Assembly: GCA_009746045.1 (NCBI GenBank)
Contig: RPFO01000766.1
Span: 391,450 to 455,449, forward strand
Direction: 5' to 3'
Source: Mesostigma viride
Taxonomy: Eukaryota > Streptophyta > Mesostigmatophyceae > Mesostigmatales > Mesostigmataceae
DNA: 64,000 nucleotides
Part shown: positions 31,513 to 44,377 of the stretch, piece by piece
Layout: the number at the start of each line of letters is the position of its first letter
Numbering within the stretch: position 1 is the first letter of the stretch
Made by a program: the position numbers and the translations under genes
Notes under the pieces: generated by a model
What the model saw: the letters and a program-made list of their open reading frames with translations, nothing else
Databases searched by the model: none
Told to the model about the DNA's origin: nothing

Positions 31513-33211
31513 CCCCTAAATGGGCAGAAATACTGCCGATGCATCGGCTGTAACTTCACAATTTTGCAAACCAGATGCCATCCAACCCACCCATATCCAA
31601 TGGCTGTCCTTGGGGGCCAAGCATGTCCATGAGTTGCCCTTCGGGTTGGTATATTACAACCTTACATATATGCAGGGTAGGCCATGTATAACTGCCTTCA
31701 AAGTCAGGGGGGTCAAGACGAGCGTTTTCATTTTTGGTAGAATGTGCATTTTGAATTATGTTGTAAGAGCTAGGCACCTACCACTTCAGGGATGATAAAC
31801 AATTAGTTGCTGAACAGTTTGAGCCATTGGGGTCATCATTTGGGTGGGTATACCAGCAGTTACACCCAGTACAGCCCATAGGGGTACCGTTGGTAAAAAG
31901 AAACCAAGGGGGTAGGAGTGGGCATACTACCTACTAATACCTACTAATATGGCCCCCAACCATGCCACACAATACATTTCCCTTCCACAATGATGGGGAA
32001 ACATAACTGCATCATCACACTGCCCTTACATGGCACCTATGTGCAGGTGCCACCTTGTCCATGCACGTAGGTAACGTGGTGCGGATACCCTACGCAAGGC
32101 ATGCATTCTATGAGGCAGCCACCAACAAACTAGTGATTTTAAGCCTATTTCAGCTTGCCCTAGCAAGGATAAACTAGGCCTAAGCTGCTATAGCTTGCCA
32201 GGTGATGGCCAGCACACCTGGTGGCACATGCTGACAATGGGAAGCTTCTACTCACCGGTTACATGCTTGATGATGCCACAGAGACCAGCCAACTGCCTCA
32301 CACTCATGCAATATGTGTGTGGGAAATGTATAACAAACATATATGGAGGTATTCAAACCCATACAGCCTCTAAAACTTTTCACCATCACCCTGTGGCAGG
32401 TCAACTGACTGAGGGAAGCATCTAAGAAGGGTGTTTTAGAAAGGGGCCAGGCCAGGGTCAAGAAAGAGCATGAATAATGCAAAAAGAATGTGCTACACAA
32501 GCTAGAACGTATATATAAACGCCAAACATCGATAGGAAAACGATAACTCAGCTTTACCAGGCATGGATGGCGTTACCTTGGCCCAGGCGGTGGCCGCAAA
32601 ATGGCGCATTTCGGCACACCAAAGTTGTGCAGCATGGTCGCTGGATTCGGCGATTTCTGGCCACCCTTGCACGTTTACGACTACTATGTATCATAAAAAG
32701 TACAAAGAAACCAATATATCCTTTAAAATACGCCGGAAAGTTATTGCTGTCAACGTTTCTATCGTCCGGCCTGATCGCAGTTTTTTCCAGCAAGAACGCT
32801 GCCGACACCTATCAAATGGCATTCCCGCGAACCAAAAATTGGCCTGTATCATCTTTAGGACGTATAAAATCAATTTCCTGAGTTTGGTCAGAAAATTCGA
32901 ACGAAAACGTAAATGCCATGCGTGGGCGCAAGCCGCCATGGCCAGGTCGTCGTTTTCCGGAATGCACGTTGTACGTGAAAAAGTACCCTGACCCCTTGTA
33001 CTTTGACCGGCCAGAACACCTCTATAACTTTGTCAGAAGTATGCAAACCCTAGTACCATGCTGTGAGGAAAATTATAAACTTTCGATCTTCTCAGCTAAA
33101 CTTTTCCTAATTCTCAATAGTTTTCGCGGCATTTGGTCCCCCGAGAAGGGGCCGACGTGTCGGCTGTAACTCAGTTTTAGGCGGAAAATCGGCAGCCAGA
33201 CCATTTAGGGG
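31513..33211. mobile_element. piggyBac-like non-autonomous element
   Basis: The ends are perfect 11-bp inverted repeats CCCCTAAATGG and CCATTTAGGGG. They are flanked by TTAA on both sides (31,509-31,512 and 33,212-33,215), which is single-copy in copy A. TTAA targeting and a CCC-initial terminus are piggyBac traits; Kolobok also uses TTAA. Short hairpins GCCGATGCATCGGC (31,533) and GCCGACGTGTCGGC (33,152), each followed by TGTAACT, lie near the two ends in the same orientation. No transposase frame was recognised. Confidence 0.8.
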
Positions 33212-33215
33212 TTAA

Positions 33216-33495
33216 ACGTGAGTGCCCCAAGTTCCTTTCGGGTGCTCCCCCTCATCCCGACGCTCGCCCTCCTCGTACCCCTCAGCGTGCTCCTATTCGT
33301 CCCACTTCAGGACGCATTCCTTCAGCTACCCCTAGTAGGCTGAATGCTGTGCAGACAGGATCCCCAGGGTTCCCCTATGATAATCAGGCTCCCGCACCCT
33401 CTTCAATCCCTCGTGACCCTCCAGCAGTGGCTTTTCCGCCAGGGTCTTCTTCGGGGTTCGTTCCTATGGATTTGGGGGGGGAGGGGGAACAGTAG
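33216..33495 (+). pseudogene. gag: Gag nucleocapsid tail (copy B)
   Basis: The Pro/Arg-rich tail after the zinc knuckle continues from the piggyBac-like insertion. It reaches a stop at 33,493-33,495 immediately past a G8 run (33,474-33,481). Copy A has G7, so its gag frame uses a different register and stop. The protease frame begins in this overlap. Confidence 0.75.
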
Positions 33496-33557
33496 GCCTG
33501 TCAGCCGGGGGTAACCTGGACAGGTCCTTAGATAGTACCCCAGATATTAATTTTTGC

Positions 33558-35990
33558 TTGCCTGTTTTTATAACCTCTGTAGGAGCTGAATCATCCCTAC
33601 CACTACGTGTGCGTCCTCTTATGTTCTTGAATGGTGGCTTAACCGTCCCTCATACTGTTGTAGACCCCTTCCTGCATGCTGATGAACTCTTGAATGTCTC
33701 TGTGTTAGTGGATAGCGGTGCGGCTAGCTCCTTTGTGAGCGAGGCCCTAGTTAGGCGTTTAGGACTAGTCCCTACCCCTCACACAAAAACTGTCACTGTC
33801 CATTATGCTGACGGTCGCACCAGTCATTCCCCGGGTACGGTGTCCCTTCCCCTGGTCATACAAGGACGTACGGTCAACCTGACGGCCACTATAGGCCCTA
33901 TCACTACAGCTGATGTATTACTAGGATTAGATTGGCATCAGGATAATAAAATCACTATTAATTATGATACTATGGTCATTTGGTTTCCAGATAGCTCCTA
34001 CTGGGTACCAGAACGTCATTATAGATTAGAAAATTTATCCTTGGTAGATATTACTCCTCCTGCACCTGTTGATCCTCCTGTGAGACCTATACCTGAAGTA
34101 TTAATGTCCAATGACGAATTGCGATCTGAACTAAAGGAATATGGATACCTATTATGTATGTTCCTTCAGTTAGAAGTACAAGAGATACCTATCACTAATA
34201 ATAGTGTGGATATAGATGTAAATACAGTGGATACAATAGGAGTGGGATTTACTGAAAATGAAATAGTAAGATACATGGCTGTGATAGATTCCTCAAAAGT
34301 ATTTGAAGAAAAGACTCCTTCTTATCCTCCTCCTCGTTCTGTTTTACACCGTGTAGTTATCAAGGACGGTGCAGTTCCTACGCACTCTCCGATGTATAGA
34401 ATGGGCCCTACAGAATTAAAGGAACTAAAACAGATTTTAGTATCACTATTAGAAGCAGGATTGATAGAGCCTAGTAACTCCCCCTACTCCGCTGGTGTCC
34501 TGTTAGTTCCTAAACCAAATGGCAAGTTTCGCCTAGTTACTGATTATAGGAAGCTAAACGATATTACTGTGAAGTCTAAATACCCTCTACCTCGTATTGA
34601 TGATATATTTAATAAGGTTAAAGGTTCTACCTGTTTCACAGTACTAGATTGTGCGGATGGTTTTTGGCAACTACGTATAGCTCCTGAGGATTGCCACAAA
34701 ACCGCCTTTGCTACCCCTTTTGGGCATTACCAGTTTAGAGTAGCGGCTATGGGACTCTGTAACTCTCCTGCCTCTTTCCAAATGTTAATGAATGAAGTGC
34801 TTAGACCTGTTATGGGAAATTCCCACCTTCCTCAAGTGTCCTCTGATTTAAAGGATCCTTCCTTCTCCTCTGTTTCTTTATCTGAGCATGACCGTTCTTG
34901 TGCTCAAGCTTACTTAGATGATATCCTTATTTATTCTCCTGATTTTGAAACGCACCTACGTGATTTAAAGAAAGTATTAGAAATCATGGCTGAAAATTCT
35001 TTATGGGCGCGCCGTGCTAAAGTTCGCTCTGGTAGAAGTGTCCCATTCTTAGGGCACGTTCTGTCAGATGCCGGGGTCGCTACCGACCCGGATAAGACTA
35101 AGTCAATTCAGGAATGGCCTACCCCTACCGACGTTAAAGGTGTACGTAGTTTTCTAGGAATTGCTTCTTACTATAGGCGTTTTATCCCGCGTTTCGCAAC
35201 TATAGCAGCTCCTATTAATCATCTATTAAAGAAGGATATCCCCTTTGTTTGGAGTAGTGAATGTCAGTCGGCTTTTCAGTGTCTAAAATCCCTACTCCTC
35301 TCCCCTCCTGTACTCATCCTACCGGATACTACTAAACCCTTTGTTGTAGCCACAGATGCTAGCAAGGTAGCTATAGGGGGCGTCCTTCTCCAGGATCAGG
35401 GTCAGGGCTTACAGCCAATCGAGTATATCTCTAGGACAATGCTTCCTGCGGAGCGTAACTATCCCGTCCACCAGCAAGAACTATTAGCTGTGGTGTACTG
35501 TTGCCACGCGTGGCAGCACTTTCTTAAAGGTGCTCAATTTGATGTTTGTCTGAATGAACCCTGTGAGATTGATCCTTATAGATTAGTTATCCAGACAGAT
35601 CACCGCCCTCTTACCCATCTTCTCTCACAACCCAACCTTACCCCTCGTCAAGCGCGCTGGATGGAGTTTTTAGCACAGTTCTCCCCTTTTAAACTTCAGT
35701 ATGTTAAGGGTGTAGATAACATAGTACCAGATGCACTCTCTCGTCGTGCAGATTACTCCTTTTTCGAGGACCTTGATGTTCTCAATACTACTCTAGTTCC
35801 TACTACTATGGGTGTAACCCCGTATGGTGAACTACCTGATGATGAATCCTATGCCTACCTCTTTCATACAGCTGTTCGCATGCCTGATCTCCTTTCTCAC
35901 GTAGGACTCTCTCTCCCGTGTGAGGCCCTTCCTGTGGTCTCGGTGGGGGGGAGGGGAAAAATAAAATTTCTATACCGCTTAGCCATATAG
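33558..35990 (+). pseudogene. pol: Chromovirus protease-RT-RNase H (copy B), frameshifted
   Basis: This copy shows the intact join that copy A lacks: protease (DSGAAS near 33,712) runs in one frame into the RT (VTDYRKLNDI, YLDD near 34,914) and RNase H (ATDASK). The frame start shown is an internal codon; the frame is open further upstream into the gag overlap. A missing G in the run at 35,945-35,951 (seven, against eight in copy A) shifts the frame and ends it at 35,990, before the integrase zinc finger. Confidence 0.92.
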
Positions 35991-37627
35991 CGACTAGGTC
36001 AGGAAAGTCTTATGAACACATAGTCCCTCTAGGACCTCCCCTTCTCTTTGGCAAGGCGGTAGGAGATCTCTTTAAACCTGTTCTGGATACCTCTGTAGCG
36101 ATGCCTACCTCTGATCTCGAACGTCTTATTAGTAGATTTACGGCCACTGAGCCGGAAGCATTAGCTGCCATTGCTGCCCATCCCCAACAATTAGGCAAGC
36201 ACCCTTGTAAATTTGTAGGTGGATTTTTATATGTGCAGATAGCAGATTCTCCCCCTCAATGGCGCCTGTATGTCCCTCCTATCTGTCGCTCCTCCTTGCT
36301 CTTTGAGTTGCATGACTTAGCTGCTCACCAGGGTGGTAAACGGGTACGGGACCTAGTAGCCCGCTCTTACTACTGGCCTTCCCTTTTAAAGGATGTAGAT
36401 GAGTATGTTAGAACCTGTCAATCTTGCCAGGAGATGAAACCCAACAATGTAGGACAGATAGCAGAGCCTAGGACCTTACCTGATCCCATCATGCCGTGGG
36501 ACTCCATTATGATGGATTTTGTAGGACCTTTTAGGAAGAATGATAGAGGTAACGCCCAGATCCTTGTTTTTGTAGATCGTTTTACTCGTATGTGTCATCT
36601 CGTGCCGTGTCCCTTAGAACTCACCGCACGCGATTGCGCACGCCTATACCTTAATAACGTATATAGATATCATGGTTTGAGTAGGCAGTTTATTAGTGAT
36701 AAGGATAAGTTATTCACTTCTGATTTTTGGCAGCAGTTCTTCGCTGCTATCGGTACCAAGGTCACCTTCGGTACTGCCTACCACTCCTCCTCGTCTCATT
36801 TAGTAGAACGTTTGAATAGGGTAGTGGAAGAAGCTCTGCGTCACTATGTGAATGGCTCTGGGAGTGATTGGGAGGATTACCTATGTTTGGTAGAGTTTTC
36901 CCTTAACAATTGCCCTCAGGCTGCGCATGGTTATACGCCCTTCTTCCTAGATACTGGTAGACAACCTCTTACCCCTACCTCTCTTTTAGCTAGTCCTTTA
37001 AGGGACAAGGATGATGTGTCCCGGGATACTGTAGAAGGTGTGCAGGCGTTATTAGATAAGATGAAGAATGCACACGACAACGCTATTGCAGGGTACCATA
37101 GGGCGCAGGCCAAATACCTTGCTAGGTTGCGTGCCTCATTAGATAGAAGAGCACCTGAGATAGAAATAGGAGATTTAGTCTTAGTAGAAGGCCCCCGTGT
37201 TGGCCGCTTCGCTCATAAGTTCGAAGCTGAACTGAAAGTGAAACTTAGGCCCGCCTTCTTAGGACCTTTCCGTGTGTTGTCTAGAGTAGGTAATTTTCTG
37301 TATGAGATAGATATTCCTACCTCTTGGCAGACCCACTCTCGCACCTTTCATAGAAGCCAGCTGAAGCTCTATCATCAGAGCACGTTCGCTGGTAGAGAAT
37401 TGGCCCCTGCCCCTTTAGAGCATAACCCGGATACTGGTGAGGTAGAGGATGAGGTAGAGGGTATCGTGGCCCATAGAGATATCAAAAAAGGCCGCGGTAC
37501 CCAGCGCCAGTATAAGGTGAAGTGGATGTATGCTCGTAGTGAGGTAGATAAGGTCTGGTATACTGAGAGTGAGCTAGATGGGTGTAGTCGCCTGCTGCAG
37601 GAGTATAAAACCCTGCATAAGCTCTAG
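35952..37627 (+). pseudogene. pol: Chromovirus integrase-chromodomain (copy B)
   Basis: Remainder of the pol frame after the 1-bp deletion. The integrase zinc finger (H-H then CQSC), the D-D-35-E core, the GPF module and the chromodomain are present and match copy A closely. It is separated from RT only by the homopolymer indel, so a sequencing or assembly error is as likely as a real mutation. Confidence 0.9.
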
Positions 37628-37703
37628 TTGTAGACCTTCTCCTCTCTTATGTTATGTCTGCTGTCGACGGATGGTTGGTTGTCCCCTCCCCTCCGCAGCC
37701 GTC

Positions 37704-40015
37704 ATGTCAGAGCCTACCCCTCCGGCTGAGAGCTCGCTGCCGTCCCCGCCCCACCGGACCCTGAGCTGTATTTCGAGGCCCTTCCGGGCCGCTGGGTGTC
37801 GCGATCTAGTTACCCGGGTGGCGTGGTGCAGCCGGCCCTTCAGGCCCAACATGCGGGCTTAGTCAGGGCGGCCCTCTTCGGGGTCACGTGGTATGGTCCT
37901 TCCCCTGATGAGCCGCACCAGCTTGTCCTGCACGGGTTCGATGATGCCGGACACTGTTTGTTGGGGTGTGGTTCCAGCTGTCCCGCCTTGGGGCAGATAG
38001 ATGCGGTTCTCCGGTGTTGCCGTGTGTTCTCCTACCTCTCCACTCCTGTGGGCCGTACCTGCCTACGGGAGGTGTTCCCGTGGCTTCCAGCTGAGGGTGA
38101 TGCTGAGGTAGACGAGAACCCCTGCGACCTTTTACGGGCCGTAGAGTTCATGGAGATAGCTGATCAGTCGGCGGGACTAGCGGTTAGTGGTCCTACCCCT
38201 TCGGGCGCCCCAGCCGAGGTACATTATACTCCAGATTATTCTGCCTCGAGCGCTGCGTCCGCCTCCTCGGTGTCTGTTCCTCCCTCTCCGGTCCCGTCGT
38301 CCCCTCGGTCGACCCGGGATGTCGCAGTGGAGCCTACCCCTTCGGGTTTGCCTGATCCTCTTTCGGCGACGGTCTCGGCTATGCAGGCTCAGATCCAGTC
38401 TTTGACCACGGCGTTTGGGGCCTTCCTTGCGGCCCAGGCGCAGGTCCCGGCCACGCCGGCTGGATCCGCGCCCCCTACCCCTTCTGTCGCCCCGGCGACT
38501 ACGGCTTCGCCCGCGCCCCCGCCTGCGCCCGCGGTCGCTGTGGTTCCGGCGGCTCCTGCGACTCCTGCTGCCTCTGCGCCTGTTACCGCTCTACCTGCGC
38601 CTACGCGGGAGTCTCCTGCCCCTGTTAGCTCGCCCTCCGTCGCTGCTTCCGAGCCTCCTCCCGCTCAGGCGCAGACGTCGCGGGGTTTCTTTGGCGATAC
38701 TAGCGGGCTTCCCAGACTTTGGGAGGGTGGTCCTCCGCAGAGGATTCCGGTTCCTGACTGGGGCCTGGATGGTAGTCAATCTTATGCAGGACTGCCTGTC
38801 CCTACGGGCCCCATTTTCAACATGTGGCCTGAGGGTGCACCGGCAACGGAGACCGGCGCGCCTGCGTCGTTGGCGGGTCCGTCACGGCCCTCTCTGGCTT
38901 CGGGTCCGGCGCGACCTCCTGTTTTACCAGTGCCCCCTGCGTCGGTGTCGGCTCCTGCCCCTGCGTCAGCCCCTGCTCCGGTCCCTCCTCCTTCGGCCTC
39001 GCGGTCTTTGGCCGCGGTTGTTCGGTCCACCGGTCAGGATCCTCGCGCCACCCGCGCTGCCGATTCCCTCAGGGAGTTGTCCCAGGGTGATCGGGACAGG
39101 GCTCCTTCTGTGGTGCACGCGACGCCGGAGTCGCGTGACACGCCCATTCCGGGGTATGGTATGTCCGCACTCGCCTGCCGACAGTGTGACCTGCCGCGCG
39201 CCTCTGCTGAGCTTGCCATCTCTCCCATGTCCTATGGGTTCTCCCAGGTGTGTCGGGCGCCCCGGGATCGTGGCCTACCCATTGAGACTGATCGGCCTCC
39301 GTTCGACATGGTTATTTTAGCTGATCCGGTGTTCGAGGGTGAGATCCTGGTCCGGCGCGTCCTGTATCGCTGGGCGAGGCGCCACAACGACTTGGACACC
39401 TACGGTGGGTTTCAGTGGGCTTACCCTCCCCCTCTGGGCATTATGGCTTCGGATGCCCTTACAGTAGAGTTTCCTGCGGTGCCGGGTGCGGCGTACACTA
39501 CGGTCCTCCAGCCCATCCTTGAGTGGGATGCCCGCCGCCCGGCGCCTATCCCGGGCCAGGGTCTAGACTCCCGCGGTCACCCTCCTCCTCGTGCCAGCGA
39601 CTACCTAGAGACATTCGGGTCGCGACAGTGTGTTCGTCGGTGGCGCTCCCGCGAGGTTCGGCACATCCGGTTGTGGCCGTCCAACGTGGAGCCCCTGGTG
39701 GACCTGTTCTTCCCGACGGGTATGCGCCCTCGGATTCGGTACCATCGCCTCCTCCTGCGGGCCCTTTGCCTGATCGCGGTAGAGCCTTTCCTTCGCCTCT
39801 TTGCCTGTGGCTTTCTGGACTGGGCCCGTGGCCAGGTCGTCCTCACGCAGCATAGGTATTACTGGGCCTTCCTGGGCCTCTTTCCTGACGGCGTGTGGGC
39901 CGATGTTTTCCTCACTGTAGATAGGCATGACAATGTTGAGGATGTGGCTCACTACCAGGCCTACCTGGAGGTCCTGCTGGCCTCTCGTGGCACTTACCAG
40001 ACGGATGGCCACTAG
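37704..40015 (+). pseudogene. Chromovirus ORF3 (unknown function), copy B
   Basis: Counterpart of the copy A ORF3, with the ATG at 37,704, 77 nt after the pol stop. A missing C near 37,750 shifts the first 15 or so codons out of frame. The main frame, open from before 37,796 to the stop at 40,015, carries the Cys/His N-terminal cluster, the Pro/Ala/Ser-rich middle and the aromatic/Arg-rich C-terminal domain (FGSRQCVRRWRSREVRHIRL). Copies A and B are broken at different places, so the parent gene was probably one uninterrupted frame of about 770 codons. No family recognised. Confidence 0.7.
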
Positions 40016-40339
40016 ATAGAGGGCCTTAGGCCCGACCTGAGGGTGTTGTCCCTCCGGTATGTAGAGTCGCCCTCATATTCTGGCCAGTTGGTTGGCTGTT
40101 CTTGGTCCTTAGCGCTGATGTGTTTACTCTGTGTGTCCTGCCCAGTGCCGTCCCCCCCGGCCAGGACTCCGTTCCAGGCAGTTAGGGGAACCTACCACCA
40201 GGCTTGGTGCTGGCTAACCCTACACCACCCGGCGTGGTGGTGGAGACCGTGTGAACTATTGGTGCTTTGTATCTGGGATGGTCTATCGATTGTGTTGGTG
40301 TGTGCTGGGTGCGTTAGGATTATTTTCCTACCCCTCTGG

Positions 40340-43300
40340 CACATCACCTAAAAACGGCCTTTTTTGTTACATGGGGTCATATCTCCCACACATATAGTCA
40401 GATCGGGGTGCCTTTCTGGACTTAAGGTCCCCCTAGGACCCTGTTCACATCACATTAATTGGGGGGCCAACTGACCTATTTTTAGCATCAAACCGTGACG
40501 TGGAAAAGTGCAAAAAACGATGTTTTCCAGGCATAAGGAGGCATAGCAGCCACACACAAGTAGTAAATGTAGTCCAATTCAGCTGGAAATGGTCATGCTT
40601 ATTAATTTATATCCAAAGACAAAAACCGCCCTTAAGTATGCAATGTAGGACCAAACTATGTGCTATAATTCTGGCATACATGAGCCAAAACACCGTTTTA
40701 GTGCATTATTTTCAAACTTATGAAGCCCCTGCCAGCACATATGCGGCCCAACCATGCCAGAATTCGTCACATTAATAGCACAATAATTGAATTTACACTA
40801 GAACACAAGTTGGACATATTAGGACCACTGCCGGCCCACTAAAAGTGACGGATGCAAGCAGAAATAGAGCGATTTTTGCAAAAATACTCCATATTCTGCG
40901 CCATTGTCTTGGAAAACTTTGCATTCTTCACTCAATTATCGTCATGGCTGTCATGGGATTCATATACATGCCACTGGGGCTGGATACATTAGCCAACACA
41001 GACTAAAAAAGCGATCATCAAGGGATAAAATCACCATCAATCACAGTAGATGCTGGCATTCGGAACAAGCACCATAGTGCCTACAAGCCTCAAGAAGGGG
41101 AGCTTGGCTGACCAGTCGTGCCTGTCGGCTGACCAGTCTCTTTTCTAAACGGGCCCCGCTCGGCAGCACACACAATCTCCTTTGCAGTACTTGGCCCACT
41201 CTGCTGGGCACCCCTGCTGTGCGTGTCTTATAGCAGCTAATCCAAATATATATCTGCCAGGTGCCTCTCTGCTACATGGAAATACAAAGCGCAATCAAGG
41301 ACAGCAGTGGCTTGGGCTGCTATTCAATTGAGCTAAGCACCTAGCTGCTGTACAACATAATTCTGCATCAGTGCCTGTCCTAATTGCGCCCCCCCGCCCC
41401 CTTGCCATCATCGTCATGCTCATCATAGTCTTTGGAACGTGCACTGAACTCCAACCCTTGGACAGTCCATAGGTCATTAAGAATCTGTGCATGTAATGCT
41501 AGCTCTTCTCAGTTGAACTCATCTACCACCCTCTCATGGTCGTGTCATCTCTCATGTAATCCACCTAGGTTTATCGTGGCCACTGATCTTTCAGCCCCTC
41601 CTGACATCAAAATCTGGGCAAACACACTGTTGACATCGCCCTTCCGTTTTAGCCTGCATGGCTCCTCATGTTTACCCTTATCTCATCCCTCAACACACCT
41701 ATAACTGTCTATTCATCCCCCTTGCATAGGCGGTGCATAACTGCGGCATGATGGGGGCGTGCCAAAAATAGGTGTAAAATGCATGGGATGGCACGGGGAG
41801 GCTCACACTCATCGGTTTACAATCACACTCATGTGCTAACAGTGTCCCTCTCTGCTTTTGACACTGCATGCACATGCATTTCCTACCGGCTATATCAAGC
41901 CTTTAGTGTGGTTTGGTGCATCAAGAGAAATGGCAGGTCAGCTGAGTGCATCAGACCACATTTGTGTGAAGTGTACGCTTGCAACGCTGTTTGCCCACCG
42001 CATGGAGCTCCCCTTTCGGACAGTGGCGCAAGTAGCACTTACACCTTACTCCCAGCCGCTCACCCTGCCCATGCTAGCAACAAGAACAAATGCATGGTCC
42101 CCATCCCAACGTAAGGTGCATCACATGGATGGCCCTGCCATCACCTAGCAGTGTGCCACCCCTCTCCACCTCAACCTACTCTGAAATGCCAGGGCCCCAA
42201 CAAACCTTTCAAGACATGGCACTCCTCAAAGAAGGCAACCCCTCAAAGAAGGCGAGGCAGTTTAGGTCTAGGGGGGCTTTGGGTAAGTTAAAAGATGATA
42301 GAGTTCACTAACACAGGCCACGGCAACGACAACCTGCCTCACCCGCTGCATCCATACATCACAAGCCATAAACTGCACAGCCTCGCATGATTGCCTAAGG
42401 GTCACGTGATCCAAGGTGCCCTTCAGGCTCACCCCACTGACCCCAGCACACCGGCCCATCCTCACCACCCCACTGGTCATAGTCATCTACAGTGGCATCA
42501 AACTCCTCTAGGACAGAGTGCAGTAAAGGCAACATAGACGTCCTGACACAATTGAATAAGAACGTGGCTGCTACCTACTGCCCTTAATAAAAAATGTCCA
42601 TGGCTTGCACAAATACGCATTCAATTCTTCAAGCAAGCATGCTAACACCTTCACAGCACATCCCAAGGTTTATATCCATCGAGCTTTGTCAACAAGCATG
42701 ACTTCCTGATGCAAACTTAGCTGTCAAGCTAGGAGGAGGAAAGCTAGGTAAAGAGGTGAGATAGACCCCCCACAGCACCTTCCTGCACCAAAACCATGAC
42801 AATATCATCCAGAGCTTGCTAAATACGTACAGCTAGCCGGTAGCGGGCGACCTTGCAGTCCAGGTTCAGCGCGAACATCTCGTGTCAGCACCCGGCGGAG
42901 ATGGCGGACGCGAACCCACAATGCTATAAAAGCGAGTCATAAGACTATTTCGGGGAGCGGTGAACGGCTTGGAACACCGAAGGTATGCCGCGACAAAAGC
43001 CTGAAGTTTTTCTCGGAAATACACGCCTGGATGTGGATTAGGGCACCGTTGTCGTGCTTGTGCTTGCGTTGCGAGCAGGCAACCAGTGTTTCTTGCAGTG
43101 TCGAGCAGTAACAGATGGTGGCGCGAGAGCAATATGTGACTTTTAAATCATGGCTACACAGCTTACACCTCCGCAGGCATGTTGGAACAAGCCCCGCCAT
43201 GCCGTGAGCCGAAAAAAAGGAAGAAACGCATCAAGCAAGGACGGTCGTAAACGTCACTGAAAACAGCAAAATCTGACCTGCCGGCAGGTAATGCGACAGC

Positions 43301-43745
43301 CTGGAAAATGTGATTCGTTTCTCGAAAAACTGATTAGCGCTCGTGAAAGTAGACTTGAAGCCCATTCGGATTCCACCTTTTGGGAATTGTGAGCTTCCAA
43401 CAAAAAAGTTTCCCCCACAATTAATAAACATGCATTTTCGCTGCCAATTCCAGATCTGGCCGACACAAAAAATCAGCGTCTCAGTTTGCGAATTATTTTG
43501 ACGCATGAAAATACGCGAATAATATCTACCATGCATCATCGCAAAGCAGGAGAGTTTACGCGTCGTTTGCATCCATCGCAGCGACTTAACATGCATAATT
43601 GACTTTTGACTGATATTCCGGCGGACATAGGGTCGACAGCCATGCGAGGTGGAATTTTTCTGGTCCCGTCGTCCTCAACGCGACGCGTTCGCGCCAAAAT
43701 TCCCAGGATCTCATGTAACCGGACGGACCGATTTTAGGTGATGTG
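40340..43745. mobile_element. TIR DNA transposon T2, sibling of T1
   Basis: 3,406 bp, CACATCACCTAAAA to TTTTAGGTGATGTG, in copy B between ORF3 and the polypurine tract. Copy A shows the empty site (about 11,781). The flank overlap is at most 3 bp (TGG). The sequence is nearly identical to T1 minus T1's two insertions, with scattered substitutions, a 9-bp insertion near 42,437 and no C15 run (T1 has one at 22,919-22,933). Unrecognised minus frames at 43,596-43,231 and 43,132-42,866 are preserved in both copies. No transposase was identified. Confidence 0.88.
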
Positions 43746-43788
43746 GTTCCCTCCTCTCTGCGTAGGGAGAGGGCTCCCTACCTTTTGT

Positions 43789-43801
43789 GGGGGGGGGGAG
43801 G
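43789..43801 (+). other. Copy B polypurine tract
   Basis: Ten G then AGG directly before the 3' LTR (TGTTACG), the plus-strand priming site. Confidence 0.8.
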
Positions 43802-44372
43802 TGTTACGTCGCGTAACAATTCGTTGTAGTTACGGACGTAAATTAGGTCCTTGGCCTGGGTTGTTCCTAGGTTACGTGCAGTTCTAGTTTGGACATGATT
43901 GTCCCCGTAACAGTACTGTGGTATAGTGGGTGCCTTTGGGCGCCGCGCCGCGTACTATATTAGTGGTCCTTATCCTTTTGTAGAATGTAGTGGACAGGCG
44001 TGCATCTGTGCACCTGCTTGTGTTTCTGTGTTTCTGCAGGCGAGGGCCAGGTCGGCCCGAGCCTGTTGGACCGTTGGTGACCATTTATGCACGTTCCACT
44101 CCTTGTGTGGTCACTCGGCGTGTGTTAAATGAATTAGCACATATTAGCTTGGGTCACGGCAGTTTAGTTGTGTTTCCTTCCTCTTTTCCTGGAGTAAACG
44201 GGTTTGATTAAATGGCCTATGGCGTATTACAGTAGTACATATGTAAATGCATTGAGATCTGGTTCGTCTCGGTCGTCTTTCGCTAGGGGTGTAAATAGAA
44301 GCAGCCTCACTAGTTTAGGTAGTATCAGGACAGGTAGAGGTAGAGGTGGCGGCCGAGGCTTGCGGCGTAACA
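43802..44372 (+). repeat. Copy B 3' LTR
   Basis: 571 bp. I found no difference from the 5' LTR at 10,431-11,001 by eye. It is followed by the duplicated TAAAT. Confidence 0.93.
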
Positions 44373-44377
44373 TAAAT

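Larger units (their letters stand above)
10431..44372 (+). mobile_element. Ty3/gypsy chromovirus copy B (host of the nest)
   Basis: Two 571-bp LTRs, with no difference found by eye, bound this plus-strand element, and the 5-bp duplication TAAAT flanks it (10,426-10,430 and 44,373-44,377). Without insertions it is about 10.8 kb. Order: LTR, leader (11,002-11,157, then 28,708 onward), ORF1, gag, protease, reverse transcriptase-RNase H-integrase-chromodomain, ORF3, polypurine tract, LTR. Four later insertions interrupt it: copy A in the leader, a MITE and a piggyBac-like element in gag, and T2 before the polypurine tract. It is therefore non-functional, although its LTRs are alike. Confidence 0.93.
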
